Virus record (IMG/VR): IMGVR_UViG_3300019926_000156
Span: 1-45,172 of that record
DNA: 45,172 bases
Source: a virus
Direction: 5' to 3' (one strand)
Below, one piece after another: positions 6,159 through 14,526 of this stretch (its first letter is position 1; each line of letters begins with the position of its first letter). The translations under genes and the position numbers were made by a program. Under the pieces are notes generated by a model, which made no database searches, was not told where the DNA came from, and saw only the letters and a list, made by a program, of their open reading frames with translations.

Positions 6159-9100
6159 TCGTCAGGGTCGACCGCGTCTTCAACCGTCACGGCTTCGATT
6201 CGCGTAATCGTGCGTGGTTCGTCGAAGTCGGCACCGTGCAGTTGCGGTCGGTATGCGTTCACCTGTCTGTCGTCGGTGTCGCCGGTGGTTCCGACGCGTG
6301 TTTCTGTCCATTCGACCGATACCATGCAGTCGTCACGAAGCCATCGGAACGACGCCGTGTGTGCCGTCTTCGTTCCGTACTTGTGGTCGGTCGTCGACCG
6401 TGCGTGTCGTCTGAATTCGGCGGTGACCGTGCCTGCGACGGTTCGCAGGTGGTACGCGTCGCCGGATTCGACTGTGACCGTCGTGTCTTCGTTCACGGGT
6501 ATGTCGACCGATACGTACGGCGTCGCGGCAGGGTCGACCACGGTGTCGAAGTCGCCGTCGTCGCCGTCGTCGCCGGCACCCTGCCCGCCGTCGGTTCGAA
6601 CCGCGTGCAGGGTTGCGTCGAACGATATGACTGCAAGCCACCCGTCGGTGTCGACGACGGACAGTCGACCGCCGGCATTCCATACTAACTGCTTGCCGTC
6701 GGCGTCGGCAAGTTTCACGATGTTAGATAGTTCCGTGCCGTCGACCGTCTTGATGTCCGTGTCGGTCACCGTTCCGGCGATTCGACCTTTGCCGTCGTCG
6801 CCGGCAATCGGTTCGGCTTGCACGACCACGTTGTCACCGCGTTCAAGGTCGTGTGCGTCGACTTCGGTGTCGTCGTCGGTATCCTGCCCGCCGTCGGTTC
6901 GAATCCTGCCGTCGCCGGCGTCACAGTCGTCGTCAGACGCGTCAGACGTGCCGTCAGGGTCGTCGTCGGTGTCGTCGGTGGTTTCGTCACCGTCGTCGAC
7001 GCGGTCGACGTGCCGTGCAGACACGACGATAGACGTGCCGTCGTACGCGACGTGCCCGTCACCGTCGCGGGTCGTGGTCGCAGTCAGTTGTGACCCGTCG
7101 ACTTCGTCGACCGTTGCCTGCCCGCCGTCGACGAAGGTGCCCGAATGTTCGTCGGGCACGAACACGGTGTCGCCGGCGGTGATATCGTGGTCGTAATTGT
7201 ACTTCGGGTCGTCGAAGTCGACGCCGGCGTCGGTTAGTTCGTCGACGACCGCGTCTGACGACCGGATTTCAGGCACCGCGAAGTCGCGGTCGTCACCGGC
7301 TTCGAACGCGACGAATTCGATATCGCCGATGTACGTGTGATTCCCTGCCGACGACACCGAATGTATCTGTCCGGTCGTAAACTTGTCATTGCCGAACCGG
7401 AACGACCCGTCGTGGTCGTCGGTTTCGAAGACGATTCGGTGCAATTCGCCGTGTGCGTGATTGTACGTCACGTTCGTCACCGTGCCCGACTTCGTCAGGG
7501 TCGACGACGAACGGTTCGAATCGTACGCGACGAACACCCTGTCGCCGATTGCGATATCGCCGGCGTCGAAGGGCACTTCTTGATACGTACCCAATGACTG
7601 CAAGCCGGAACCTGACGTGCCGGCGGTGACGTGACTGTCGTACGATTCGGCGGTTTCGTACGCGACTGCACCGGGTCGGTCGTCGTTGTAGACTTCGCCC
7701 GACGATTCCTGCACGTACCACCTGTCGTCGTCGGTTGCGGTGAACCGAACGACACCGTCGGACACCTTCGTCACCGTGCCCGCGACGACGGTGTCGTCGT
7801 GATTGCAGTCTTTGCCCGTGACGACGATACTGTCGCCGGCTTCGAACCTGCCGTCGAATGCGTCACAGTCGTCGTCAGACGCGTCAGACGCGTCGTCAGG
7901 GTCGTCGTCGGCGTCGTGCCCGCCGTCGGTCACCGGGTCGGCACGTTCGACAGTCAGGTGCCGGTCGTCTGATTCCTGCACGGCGTCGACACCGTCGAAG
8001 TGTCGTAACATTGCGTCGCCCGCGTCGACCGCCGTGTCGTCGCCGGTGAATGACATCGACAATTCGTGTAACTGAACGCCGACGACGCGTTCGTCGGCAG
8101 GGTCGACCGCGAAGTGTCCGTACCGGGCACCACCTTTCACCGTTCGCAAGTCGACCGCGTCAGTCAGGGTCGACAATGCCGACTGCACTTCGTCGACGAC
8201 GCCGTACTGTTCGGCGACGATTTTGTCAGGTTCGAACCACCCGGCAAGACCCGTTCCGAAGTCGAACGTGGTTCGGTCACCGGAACGGTCGGCGACGAAT
8301 CTGATTTTGTGCCGGTCGGCGTCATTCATCGGTTTGTCGACTGCGACTTCGAACGGGTCGGCGTCTTCGTCGCGGGCAGACAAGACACGACGGCACGTTT
8401 CCGTCGCCGTGTCTGCCACCGGAACGAAGACACCGGATTCGACGGATTCGACGAAGTCGTCGATAGTGTCTGCCGAACCGTTGTCGTACCGAACGACCGT
8501 GTCGAACGACGCGTCGTCGACGGTTTCGACGGTGTAAACCTTGTCGTTGTGAACGCCGACGAACGTGTCGCCCGGCGACGGCATATCGGCGTTGTCGGCG
8601 TCGTCGGTGCCGTCGTCGACGATGTCGATGTCGTCGACACGACCCAACTGCGTATTGTGTTTGCGTGACGGACCCGTCGACTTGTGCAGAAACACGGGCA
8701 CGGTGTCGCCGTCGGCACGAACGTACCGCGTCGAACCGTCGTAATCGGCGTCGGGTGCCGTCGCGTTCGTTTGCAGTCGGATTCGGGCAGGGGCACCGTC
8801 GTCGTCGGTCGTCGTCACGGCTTCGGTGACCCACACGTCGACCGTCGTGGTTTCGTCGTATTCGTCTTTGTAGTGACGCGACTTGTGTGCGTACGTCACT
8901 TCGATTCGGTCACCGGCTTCAAGACCCTGCACGATGTCGAACGCGTCGGCAAACGGCAGGTGGTCGGTCGTCGATTCGTCGGCGTCGTCGGCGGGCACAA
9001 GTTCGATTACGTCGGCGTCTTTCAGTCTGTACGACAGCGTGCCGTGTGGTTCCGGGTCGACCCATGTGGTGCGACCCGACGCCGAATCGTCTGTCGTCAC

Positions 9101-9316
9101 GCGGTACACGTCTGTCGTGCCCGGTATCGGGTCGTGTCGCCGTCTGAACTTGTCTAACGTGTCGGCGTCTGTGTGCCACCGTTTGCCTTGCCGCAAGACG
9201 ATTAGCGATTCGTCTTCGGGCAGGTTCGGCAGGATTGCCGCGACGGTTAGGGCAGTACGATACGACAGGGGCACACCGACGCGTAAGTTGTTCCAATCTG
9301 TCGGTTTCCGTGTCAT
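6155..9316 (-). CDS. giant modular beta-domain protein, unknown function
   Basis: This is the longest gene, 1053 aa from ATG 9316. About six units begin with a [F/I/L]xxGDxxxV motif: EAGDRIEVTY, SPGDTFVGVH, EAGDSIVVTG, AIGDRVFVAY, TAGDTVFVPD and ERGDNVVVQA. Each is followed by 50-70 residues of alternating hydrophobic strands, which suggests small SH3- or KOW-like barrels joined by Asp/Ser linkers. Two linkers carry the DNA repeat encoding SDASDDDCDA. There is no signal peptide or membrane helix. The gene overlaps its neighbours on both sides. A scaffold for nucleic-acid or protein binding is a guess. Confidence 0.8.
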   Translation of the reverse strand: MTRKPTDWNNLRVGVPLSYRTALTVAAILPNLPEDESLIVLRQGKRWHTDADTLDKFRRRHDPIPGTTDVYRVTTDDSASGRTTWVDPEPHGTLSYRLKDADVIELVPADDADESTTDHLPFADAFDIVQGLEAGDRIEVTYAHKSRHYKDEYDETTTVDVWVTEAVTTTDDDGAPARIRLQTNATAPDADYDGSTRYVRADGDTVPVFLHKSTGPSRKHNTQLGRVDDIDIVDDGTDDADNADMPSPGDTFVGVHNDKVYTVETVDDASFDTVVRYDNGSADTIDDFVESVESGVFVPVADTATETCRRVLSARDEDADPFEVAVDKPMNDADRHKIRFVADRSGDRTTFDFGTGLAGWFEPDKIVAEQYGVVDEVQSALSTLTDAVDLRTVKGGARYGHFAVDPADERVVGVQLHELSMSFTGDDTAVDAGDAMLRHFDGVDAVQESDDRHLTVERADPVTDGGHDADDDPDDASDASDDDCDAFDGRFEAGDSIVVTGKDCNHDDTVVAGTVTKVSDGVVRFTATDDDRWYVQESSGEVYNDDRPGAVAYETAESYDSHVTAGTSGSGLQSLGTYQEVPFDAGDIAIGDRVFVAYDSNRSSSTLTKSGTVTNVTYNHAHGELHRIVFETDDHDGSFRFGNDKFTTGQIHSVSSAGNHTYIGDIEFVAFEAGDDRDFAVPEIRSSDAVVDELTDAGVDFDDPKYNYDHDITAGDTVFVPDEHSGTFVDGGQATVDEVDGSQLTATTTRDGDGHVAYDGTSIVVSARHVDRVDDGDETTDDTDDDPDGTSDASDDDCDAGDGRIRTDGGQDTDDDTEVDAHDLERGDNVVVQAEPIAGDDGKGRIAGTVTDTDIKTVDGTELSNIVKLADADGKQLVWNAGGRLSVVDTDGWLAVISFDATLHAVRTDGGQGAGDDGDDGDFDTVVDPAATPYVSVDIPVNEDTTVTVESGDAYHLRTVAGTVTAEFRRHARSTTDHKYGTKTAHTASFRWLRDDCMVSVEWTETRVGTTGDTDDRQVNAYRPQLHGADFDEPRTITRIEAVTVEDAVDPDD
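6919..6962. repeat. dispersed linker repeat, copy 1
   Basis: A stretch of about 42 bp encoding DGTSDASDDDCDAG-type linkers occurs twice in the giant protein (here and 7861-7902) and once in the RHH-type protein (17143-17186). Its core also appears in family Y elements. The match is at DNA level between unrelated proteins. Confidence 0.65.
7861..7902. repeat. dispersed linker repeat, copy 2
   Basis: This is the second copy within the giant protein gene. It encodes DDASDASDDDCDA on the minus strand. Confidence 0.65.
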
Positions 9317-9618
9317 TGTTTGGGTCCGTGTTCAGTCAGGATATCGCCGATTCGGTCGAACAATGCGTCGCGGTCGTCGAAGTCGTCGCCGTCGACTGTC
9401 GCAACCCGTTCGTTGTCGATGTCGATTCGGTAATCGGGCACACCGAAGCCGTCAGGTTGCACGAAGACGTGTGCCGTCGACCCGTCGTGTATCCGGTCGT
9501 CGTCGCCGTCGTCGGCACCGTGTCGGTACGACAGTACGTCACCTTCGACCCAATTGACCGACCAGTCACCCGGTGCCGGGTATTCCGTTCCGTTCACAGT
9601 TTCGGTTTCGTGTTTCAT
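9313..9618 (-). CDS. acidic protein of unknown function
   Basis: The product is 101 aa from ATG 9618 (MKHETETVNGTEYPAPGDW). It has beta-type segments (WVEGDVLSYRHG, TAHVFVQPDGFGVPDYRIDID) and an acidic C-terminal helix (RDALFDRIGDILTEHG). It overlaps both neighbours by ATGA junctions, so it is co-translated with the giant protein that follows. No family is recognised. Confidence 0.75.
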   Translation of the reverse strand: MKHETETVNGTEYPAPGDWSVNWVEGDVLSYRHGADDGDDDRIHDGSTAHVFVQPDGFGVPDYRIDIDNERVATVDGDDFDDRDALFDRIGDILTEHGPKQ

Positions 9619-10043
9619 TGTGTCACCCGTTGCATTACTGCAAGGATTGCGAACGCGTACAGGAAAGCAAACGCACCGCCGACGATTAAGCCGACGTGAA
9701 CACCGCCGAACGACGCCGACACCGCCGTCGTGCCGTACGCGACGGACAAGGCACCCACCGCAAGGGTGCCGTATAATCCTGCCGTGACGGTCGTTCGTGC
9801 CGGTGGCACGGCGTCGACAATGCCGGTCGTTGTCGTCGATAGTGTCTTCGACATTGCCGTCAGTACGTCGTCGCCGTCGTCGTGCGTGTCAGTTTCGTCG
9901 ACCGCGTCGCCGGCGTCGTCGTGCGTCGGTGCGTCAGGGTCGGCTTCGCCGGCGTTCGGTTGCACTTTCCGATTCACCGTTCGGTCGTCGTGGTCGTCGC
10001 CGTCACCGTCACCGTCGACAGTACCGCCGTCGGCGTCGGTCAT
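9615..10043 (-). CDS. acidic protein with two C-terminal membrane helices
   Basis: The product is 142 aa from ATG 10043 (MTDADGGTVDGD), overlapping the clamp gene's TGA as ATGA. The first 65 residues are almost all Asp, Gly, Thr and His and probably disordered. Two hydrophobic segments follow (VTAGLYGTLAVGALSVAYG and HVGLIVGGAFAFLYAFAIL). The acidic part would face the cytoplasm or the exterior. The function is unknown; a holin-like role is possible but unsupported. Confidence 0.75.
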   Translation of the reverse strand: MTDADGGTVDGDGDGDDHDDRTVNRKVQPNAGEADPDAPTHDDAGDAVDETDTHDDGDDVLTAMSKTLSTTTTGIVDAVPPARTTVTAGLYGTLAVGALSVAYGTTAVSASFGGVHVGLIVGGAFAFLYAFAILAVMQRVTQ

Positions 10044-10837
10044 GCTGATTTTGGTAATCGTGGTGCCTGCATTATCTTCGTGTCTATCGTGTCGTGTCGC
10101 GTTGTCCATACGTGGTATGGCATATTGTCGCCGGTTACCATACGGAACGTGTCGGCGTCGATTATCGACACGAAGTCTTGCAGGTACGATAGTGACTGTT
10201 TTACCGTGACGCGTGTGTCCGGTGTGCCGTCGTCGTTGTACGCGAAGTCGTCGGCGTCGTGAATGTCGACCGATACTGAATCGGTGTCGCCGTCACCCGT
10301 CACCGTGAACGCCGAATCGTCGTCGAACGTGAATGTGCAATAGTTGGTCACCATGTCAGTCACGTCGACGGCACGGTCGAACTTGTCTGTCGGTACTGTG
10401 CAGTCGACGACGTACCCGTCTTTGTCTGCCGGCGGTACGTCGAACGGTGACCCGGTGACGGAATCGACGGTAAGACCCGCCATTCGGAATTCGATTTCTC
10501 CGGCTTCGATTACGAATTCGTAATTGTCCCAATCGTACCACAAGTGTACGGGTGCGTCGACCTTGCCGATTACGTCGCCGAACCGTTCGATATTCACACC
10601 CAACCGGAACGTGCCGGATACGTCGTAATGGTCGAAGTCGTCGGCGTCGACCGTCTGTCGGACCATTGCGACGTTTGCCGCGTCGACACTTCTGTTTTCG
10701 AAACCGTCAGGTGTGAATTCGAAGACGGTTTCGAAGCGATTGATTGCCTGCAATCCGTTTGCGATACTGTCCCATACGTCGCAGTCGATTATCGTGTCGA
10801 CGGTTACTTCGCCGTCGGAACCTGTTTCGGGTGGCAT
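10040..10837 (-). CDS. PCNA-like DNA sliding clamp
   Basis: The product is 265 aa from ATG 10837. The layout follows archaeal PCNA: an early strand-helix region, SVDAANVAMVRQTVDADDF (the domain-1 motif seen as AVDPANVAMVDL in hosts), LGVNIERFGDVIGKV, the interdomain region near FRMAGLTVDSV and a second domain starting at DRAVDVTDMVTNYCTF. It closes with SLSYLQDFVSII and a C-terminal tail MQAPRLPKSA. The length matches the family (about 247 aa plus an N-terminal extension). The clamp would form a trimeric ring and tether the polymerase. No viral polymerase is visible, so a host polymerase is the likely partner. Confidence 0.82.
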   Translation of the reverse strand: MPPETGSDGEVTVDTIIDCDVWDSIANGLQAINRFETVFEFTPDGFENRSVDAANVAMVRQTVDADDFDHYDVSGTFRLGVNIERFGDVIGKVDAPVHLWYDWDNYEFVIEAGEIEFRMAGLTVDSVTGSPFDVPPADKDGYVVDCTVPTDKFDRAVDVTDMVTNYCTFTFDDDSAFTVTGDGDTDSVSVDIHDADDFAYNDDGTPDTRVTVKQSLSYLQDFVSIIDADTFRMVTGDNMPYHVWTTRHDTIDTKIMQAPRLPKSA

Positions 10838-10895
10838 GGTTGTTCGGTGGGTCCGAATTGCGGGTCGGATACCCGCCGACCGCGTGGTCGGAAAG

Positions 10896-10978
10896 TGGCA
10901 CCTGCCGGATTCGAACCGGCGAAGTCCTGCGACGCACGGTCTTAAGCCGTGTGCAGTCGACCACTTTGCTAAGGTGCC
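10896..10978 (-). tRNA. tRNA-Leu (anticodon UAA)
   Basis: The minus strand folds with a perfect 7-bp acceptor stem (GGCACCT/AGGTGCC), a D arm closed by GCA/TGC and a 5-bp anticodon stem (CACGG/CCGTG) around loop CTTAAGA. A long type II variable region and a T arm GCCGG-TTCGAAT-CCGGC follow. The anticodon is UAA, and the discriminator base is A. CCA is not encoded. A TTAA box lies about 28 nt upstream. It decodes UUA and, by wobble, UUG. Confidence 0.95.
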
Positions 10979-10986
10979 CCAAACGA

Positions 10987-11002
10987 ACCGGCGTGCGCCG
11001 GT
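10987..11002. terminator. inverted repeat between the 11005 gene and the tRNA
   Basis: ACCGGCG-TG-CGCCGGT forms a 7-bp stem with a 2-nt loop just after the stop of 11005-11292 and just before the tRNA. It may end the upstream transcript or help processing. No T-tract accompanies it. Confidence 0.4.
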
Positions 11003-11004
11003 GG

Positions 11005-11292
11005 TTAATGCGTGTCGGCGTCGTCTGTCGGCATATTCGGCACAGTCGCGTCGACCGACAGGGTTTCGTTCAGGATTCGTTTCACGCAGTCGTCGCACAC
11101 CGTTGCTTTCGTGTTCGACGGTGCCGGCGAATTTTGGTTTTGTACGTATTCGCCGACAAAGTGCCCGATGTCGACTTCGTGCCCGTTGTCGTCGGCAGTC
11201 AGGAATCGGTCACACCCTGCACCGTCGCACACGTCACCGCGTTCGATATCCGATTCGTCGATTACCGTACCGTCGGGTAATTTCAATGCCAT
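11005..11292 (-). CDS. small zinc-binding protein
   Basis: The product is 95 aa from ATG 11292. It starts MALKLPDGTVIDESDIERGD, has CDGAGCDRF and then VCDDCVKRIL about 35 residues later, and a histidine between them. The pattern suggests a treble-clef or zinc-ribbon fold. It sits four bases after the end of the 387-aa gene and is probably in one operon with it. Confidence 0.78.
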   Translation of the reverse strand: MALKLPDGTVIDESDIERGDVCDGAGCDRFLTADDNGHEVDIGHFVGEYVQNQNSPAPSNTKATVCDDCVKRILNETLSVDATVPNMPTDDADTH

Positions 11293-11296
11293 GTTG

Positions 11297-12460
11297 TCAG
11301 TTGTCGTCGGTGTCGTTTTGGTCGTGATACGCCGGCACGACGCCGGTTGCGTCGTCGACGATTGCGTCGATTAGGTCGTCTGTGTCCGGTGTCGCACCGG
11401 CGTCGACTTCGTCGCGGTTCGACGCAATCACCTTCAAAGCGTTGTAATTCAGTACGCCGTCGACTGCCGCGTCGAACGACTGTCGACGAACCTGTCGGTC
11501 GATGTCGTCACGACCGAATTGCACGGTTAACCCTGACACGTCGCCGTGCCCGTCGTCGTCGGCGACTGTGACCGTCGCGGTGTCGAAGTCGGTGCCGTCG
11601 ACCGCGTCGTCTGTGCCGGCGTCAGGGTCGTCAGACGCGTCGTCACCGCCGTCGCCGTCGTCGGTGGTATCGTCGCCGGTGTCGCCGTCGAAGTCAGACA
11701 AGGCTTTGTGTGCCTTTGCAGTCGCGTCGTCGTCTGATATCGGTTCACCACGGTCGACGATATCAAGCCGACCCGTCTTCGCAAAGTCGACTGCCCATTG
11801 CGGGCAGTCAGGGTCGTCGGGCGTTGCCCGCGTTCCGGTCGTGAACACGCACCGCGTCAGGTAACTGTACCCGATAATCGCCGGTCGGTTTTCACCTGCA
11901 CCGTGTGGGTGAATTATCCATACACGGGTACGCAACGGTTCGATTACCGGCGGTTGTTGTTTCGACGACACGGGAATTCGAAGGTTCAAGCCGCGTTCAC
12001 GGCATTCGTCGATGTAATCTTCGGGCGTTTCCCAATTGCTCTTACCCACGGACATCAATAGGTCGATTGCCCGCGTCGACGTGATATCGCCGAAGTGTGA
12101 CCCGTCGAAGCCGAACCGCGACAGTCGGTCGATATGGTTGGGAATGTCGTCAGACGGTGTCGTCGTACCACCGTCGGCAATGTAGTGCAGACTGAACGCG
12201 TTGCCCGGAAACGGTCGGTATCCGGGTATAATCGCACCTTTGCCGGTGTATTCCTTGTATTCGACCGGGTCGTCTAATTCGACGAATCGTGGTATGTCGC
12301 CGTCAGGTGCCGAAAGTGCAGACACGTCACACCTGACGTAAGCCGCGTTCGGTTTCAAGTGCCCGCAACCGCGTTCTTTGTTGTCGATTGTTTCGCGTTC
12401 GTCGTCGGGTATGCCTTTTTCTAACTGTTCGTCGACGGCTTGCCGCAAGGGGTTGGTCAT
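11297..12460 (-). CDS. conserved-looking 387-aa protein with SAP-like C-terminus, unknown function
   Basis: The start is ATG 12460 (MTNPLRQAVDEQLEKG), about 40 nt below a TTTTATA box, so a short leader is likely. Residues 25-220 look like one globular domain with cysteines at RGCGHLK, YVRCDV, DECRERG and LTRCVF and a striking RIPVSSKQQPPVIEPLRTRV segment. An Asp/Gly-rich linker follows. The last about 50 residues (LNYNALKVIASNRDEVDAG...DDLIDAIVDD) resemble the C-terminus of the TFB-like protein (MNYNRLKELAASHDLDVG...SDIVDALVRN), a short SAP/LEM-like helical module. No enzyme motif is seen. Confidence 0.75.
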   Translation of the reverse strand: MTNPLRQAVDEQLEKGIPDDERETIDNKERGCGHLKPNAAYVRCDVSALSAPDGDIPRFVELDDPVEYKEYTGKGAIIPGYRPFPGNAFSLHYIADGGTTTPSDDIPNHIDRLSRFGFDGSHFGDITSTRAIDLLMSVGKSNWETPEDYIDECRERGLNLRIPVSSKQQPPVIEPLRTRVWIIHPHGAGENRPAIIGYSYLTRCVFTTGTRATPDDPDCPQWAVDFAKTGRLDIVDRGEPISDDDATAKAHKALSDFDGDTGDDTTDDGDGGDDASDDPDAGTDDAVDGTDFDTATVTVADDDGHGDVSGLTVQFGRDDIDRQVRRQSFDAAVDGVLNYNALKVIASNRDEVDAGATPDTDDLIDAIVDDATGVVPAYHDQNDTDDN

Positions 12461-12496
12461 GGGTCGGTCACCACGGTCGACGATTGTTTCGGCGGG

Positions 12497-12503
12497 TATA
12501 AAA
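12497..12503 (-). promoter_or_regulatory. TATA box for the 12460 gene
   Basis: TTTTATA on the minus strand is centred about 40 nt upstream of ATG 12460. The implied leader of about 14 nt contains GGTGA, a weak ribosome-binding match. Confidence 0.5.
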
Positions 12504-12582
12504 CCGTGTCGGTGATTGGGTGAATGGTGGGCCGGACATTGCCACCGGCAGGTGTGACCCGCGTGTGTCGGTCGGTGTCTGT

Positions 12583-12731
12583 CGATGTCTGCACAGTCGG
12601 CGTCACAGTCGTCGTCAGAAACGGCACAGTCGGTCGTGACGCCGTCGCAGTCGTACGTGCCGTATGGGTCGAATCAGGAAAAGAAACGTCGCGTACCGTA
12701 CGCCGTCAGTCGTGACGACCCTGCCGCGTCA
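12583..12731 (-). repeat. 3'-flanking repeat family Y, copy 2
   Basis: This starts at the TGA of the 12729-14426 gene and runs leftward, sharing most of its sequence with copies 1 and 4. On the transcribed strand it includes GTTTCTTTTCC, which could serve as a U-rich archaeal terminator. With the 12460 promoter it accounts for the interval 12461-12728. Confidence 0.75.
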
Positions 12732-14426
12732 GTCGTCGGTGTACTTGTCGTGCAGGGTCGTGAATGACCCGTTTCGGGAATCACGGCACCCACACGGGCA
12801 CCGCAAGGTTAGTTCGCGGTCGGTCGTCGTGTTGTATCGACTGATTTTGTAGGTGTGAACGCGAAGGGTCGGTCGAAGTCGGTCACCACACCACGGGCAC
12901 ACCGCAAGTTCGTGCAAGACTTCGGTGCCCTTGTCGGTGATATCCCACCGGGCATTAGGGTCGTCGAAGTCGGCGTCGTCATTGCCGTCGACGCGTTCAA
13001 TCAAGCCGACTTCGCGTGCCTTGCGAATGACCGTTCGAAAGTGTGCGTCGCCGTGTGCGAAGCCGTCGGGTCGACGGAAACCCGTGCCCGGTGACCCATG
13101 ACCCTGCACCTTGCGAACACCTTGCTTACCCGTCGGGCACGGTGCGATATCGTCAGGGTCGACATCGTCGTCGTACGTGTTCACGGTGAACATACCGCCG
13201 TCGCCCGACGCGTCTTCGCGTGCCGACGCAATGAATTCCTGCCACCACGCGACATCGGTAAGCAACGACCGAACCTTCGTCGGCGTCACCGACGCGTATT
13301 CGTCGAACACGTCGGCGACATCGTCGGGCACGTCGGCGTCGTCGACGGACCACACGCGGTCGTCTTTGCAGTCGATACACACCGGGTCGTCGTGTGCCGG
13401 GTGGTCGTGTTCGGCACCGGCGTCGTGCGTGTCACCGCAACGGGCACAGTCGAACGTGTCGATGTACCTGTCGGCGGTCTTTTTGCCGTCGTCGTTGTAC
13501 TGTGCCTTGTTGTAAGCCGCGTCGCGGATTCGTTCGACGTTTCGGTTCACGGACAGTCGGCGAAACGTCTGTGCGACTTCGGTTCGGTTGTTGTCCGACG
13601 CGTCGACAAGGTCGGAATACGAAGCCGCGTCGAATTCGTCGTCGAAGTCGTGTGGTATCGTCGCACGATACCACAAGGGTCGTTCGTAATCAGGGTCGTC
13701 GTATGACGGCAAGCCGTCGTCGACATCGTCGCCCGCCGTGCCTGCACGCAATGCGATAGTTGCGTCGAAGGGGCAGTCGCCGTCGTCGCCGTCGCAGGTG
13801 TATCGCAGTCGAATGATTCCGTCGTCGTCGACACGGGTGCGTTCGCGGTTCCGGTGACCGTCGTGAACCGGGCACGTCGGCGGTGCGTGTGACAACGATT
13901 CACCGTCGGCGTCGTCGGAATACTGTTCGACGACCTTGTGAACGACGGTGCCGTCTTCGACGACCGTTCGAATCGACCCGTCGTGCCGAATCTTGATGTC
14001 GTACTGTTCCGGTTCGGCGTCGCGCAAGAAGTGTTCCGTGTCGGCGTCGGAGTGTGCGTCGACTTTGGCTTCGACCGGGTCGGTGTCACCGCCGTCGGTC
14101 ACCGCGTCGGCGACTGCCGTTTCGAACGCGTCGACGGTGTCGCCGAATCCGCGTTCGGCGTCGGTCGGTTCGCGGTCGTCGGCGTTCAGGTGGTCGTCGG
14201 CGTCGGCGGTGTCGTCGCGGTCGACGCCGTACGGATTGCGCGACTTTAGTTCGGCGATTGCGACTTCGGCGTTCGCGGTAAGGACAGGTTCGGCGTATTC
14301 GCCGTCGGGCAGGTTCGCGGCAGTCTGTGCGACGCGGTCGATGTACTGAATCAGTTGGTCGGTCGACATCGTCGTCGGGTCGATGTCGGCGGGCGATTCG
14401 TCGTCGGCGTCGGTGTGTCGCACCAT
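12729..14426 (-). CDS. large zinc-ribbon/winged-helix protein, probable regulator, repeated-promoter gene
   Basis: The product is 565 aa from ATG 14426 (MVRHTDADDESPAD); a second ATG at 14432 would add two residues. Motifs in order are: an acidic helical N-terminus; a Cys/His segment PTCPVHDGHRNR...YTCDGDDGDCPFD near 190-230; a CARCGDTH...CIDCKD ribbon near 330-360; and a winged-helix-like segment GDAHFRTVIRKAREVGLIERV...WDITDKGTEVLHEL near 465-515. A final CPWCGDRL...CPCGCRD ribbon follows. It is divergent from the TFB-like gene, so the two may be regulated together. DNA binding is inferred from these motifs. Confidence 0.75.
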   Translation of the reverse strand: MVRHTDADDESPADIDPTTMSTDQLIQYIDRVAQTAANLPDGEYAEPVLTANAEVAIAELKSRNPYGVDRDDTADADDHLNADDREPTDAERGFGDTVDAFETAVADAVTDGGDTDPVEAKVDAHSDADTEHFLRDAEPEQYDIKIRHDGSIRTVVEDGTVVHKVVEQYSDDADGESLSHAPPTCPVHDGHRNRERTRVDDDGIIRLRYTCDGDDGDCPFDATIALRAGTAGDDVDDGLPSYDDPDYERPLWYRATIPHDFDDEFDAASYSDLVDASDNNRTEVAQTFRRLSVNRNVERIRDAAYNKAQYNDDGKKTADRYIDTFDCARCGDTHDAGAEHDHPAHDDPVCIDCKDDRVWSVDDADVPDDVADVFDEYASVTPTKVRSLLTDVAWWQEFIASAREDASGDGGMFTVNTYDDDVDPDDIAPCPTGKQGVRKVQGHGSPGTGFRRPDGFAHGDAHFRTVIRKAREVGLIERVDGNDDADFDDPNARWDITDKGTEVLHELAVCPWCGDRLRPTLRVHTYKISRYNTTTDRELTLRCPCGCRDSRNGSFTTLHDKYTDD

Positions 14427-14475
14427 ACCCATACTTGCGTACCCGTGTATAAAAATGTGTCGGCTTGTACCGGGC
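14424..14475 (-). promoter_or_regulatory. repeated promoter module, class A, copy 5
   Basis: TTTATA at 14453-14448 is centred 24.5 nt from ATG 14426. The module shares the 100-bp divergent interval with the promoter of the TFB-like gene. Confidence 0.8.
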
Positions 14476-14494
14476 AGTCGGTGAATGCCGACAC

Positions 14495-14502
14495 GTTTTT
14501 AC
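14495..14502 (+). promoter_or_regulatory. TATA-like box for the TFB-like gene
   Basis: GTTTTTAC is centred about 28 nt upstream of ATG 14527. This supports that start over the ATG at 14485, which lies upstream of the box. Confidence 0.45.
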
Positions 14503-14526
14503 CTGCCGTCGGCGTACCCTGCACCG

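Noticed and set aside
10839-11098. N-terminal extension of the clamp gene to 11098
   Set aside because: It would translate through the tRNA-Leu gene and is Arg-rich. The ATG at 10837 matches the start of the clamp domain.
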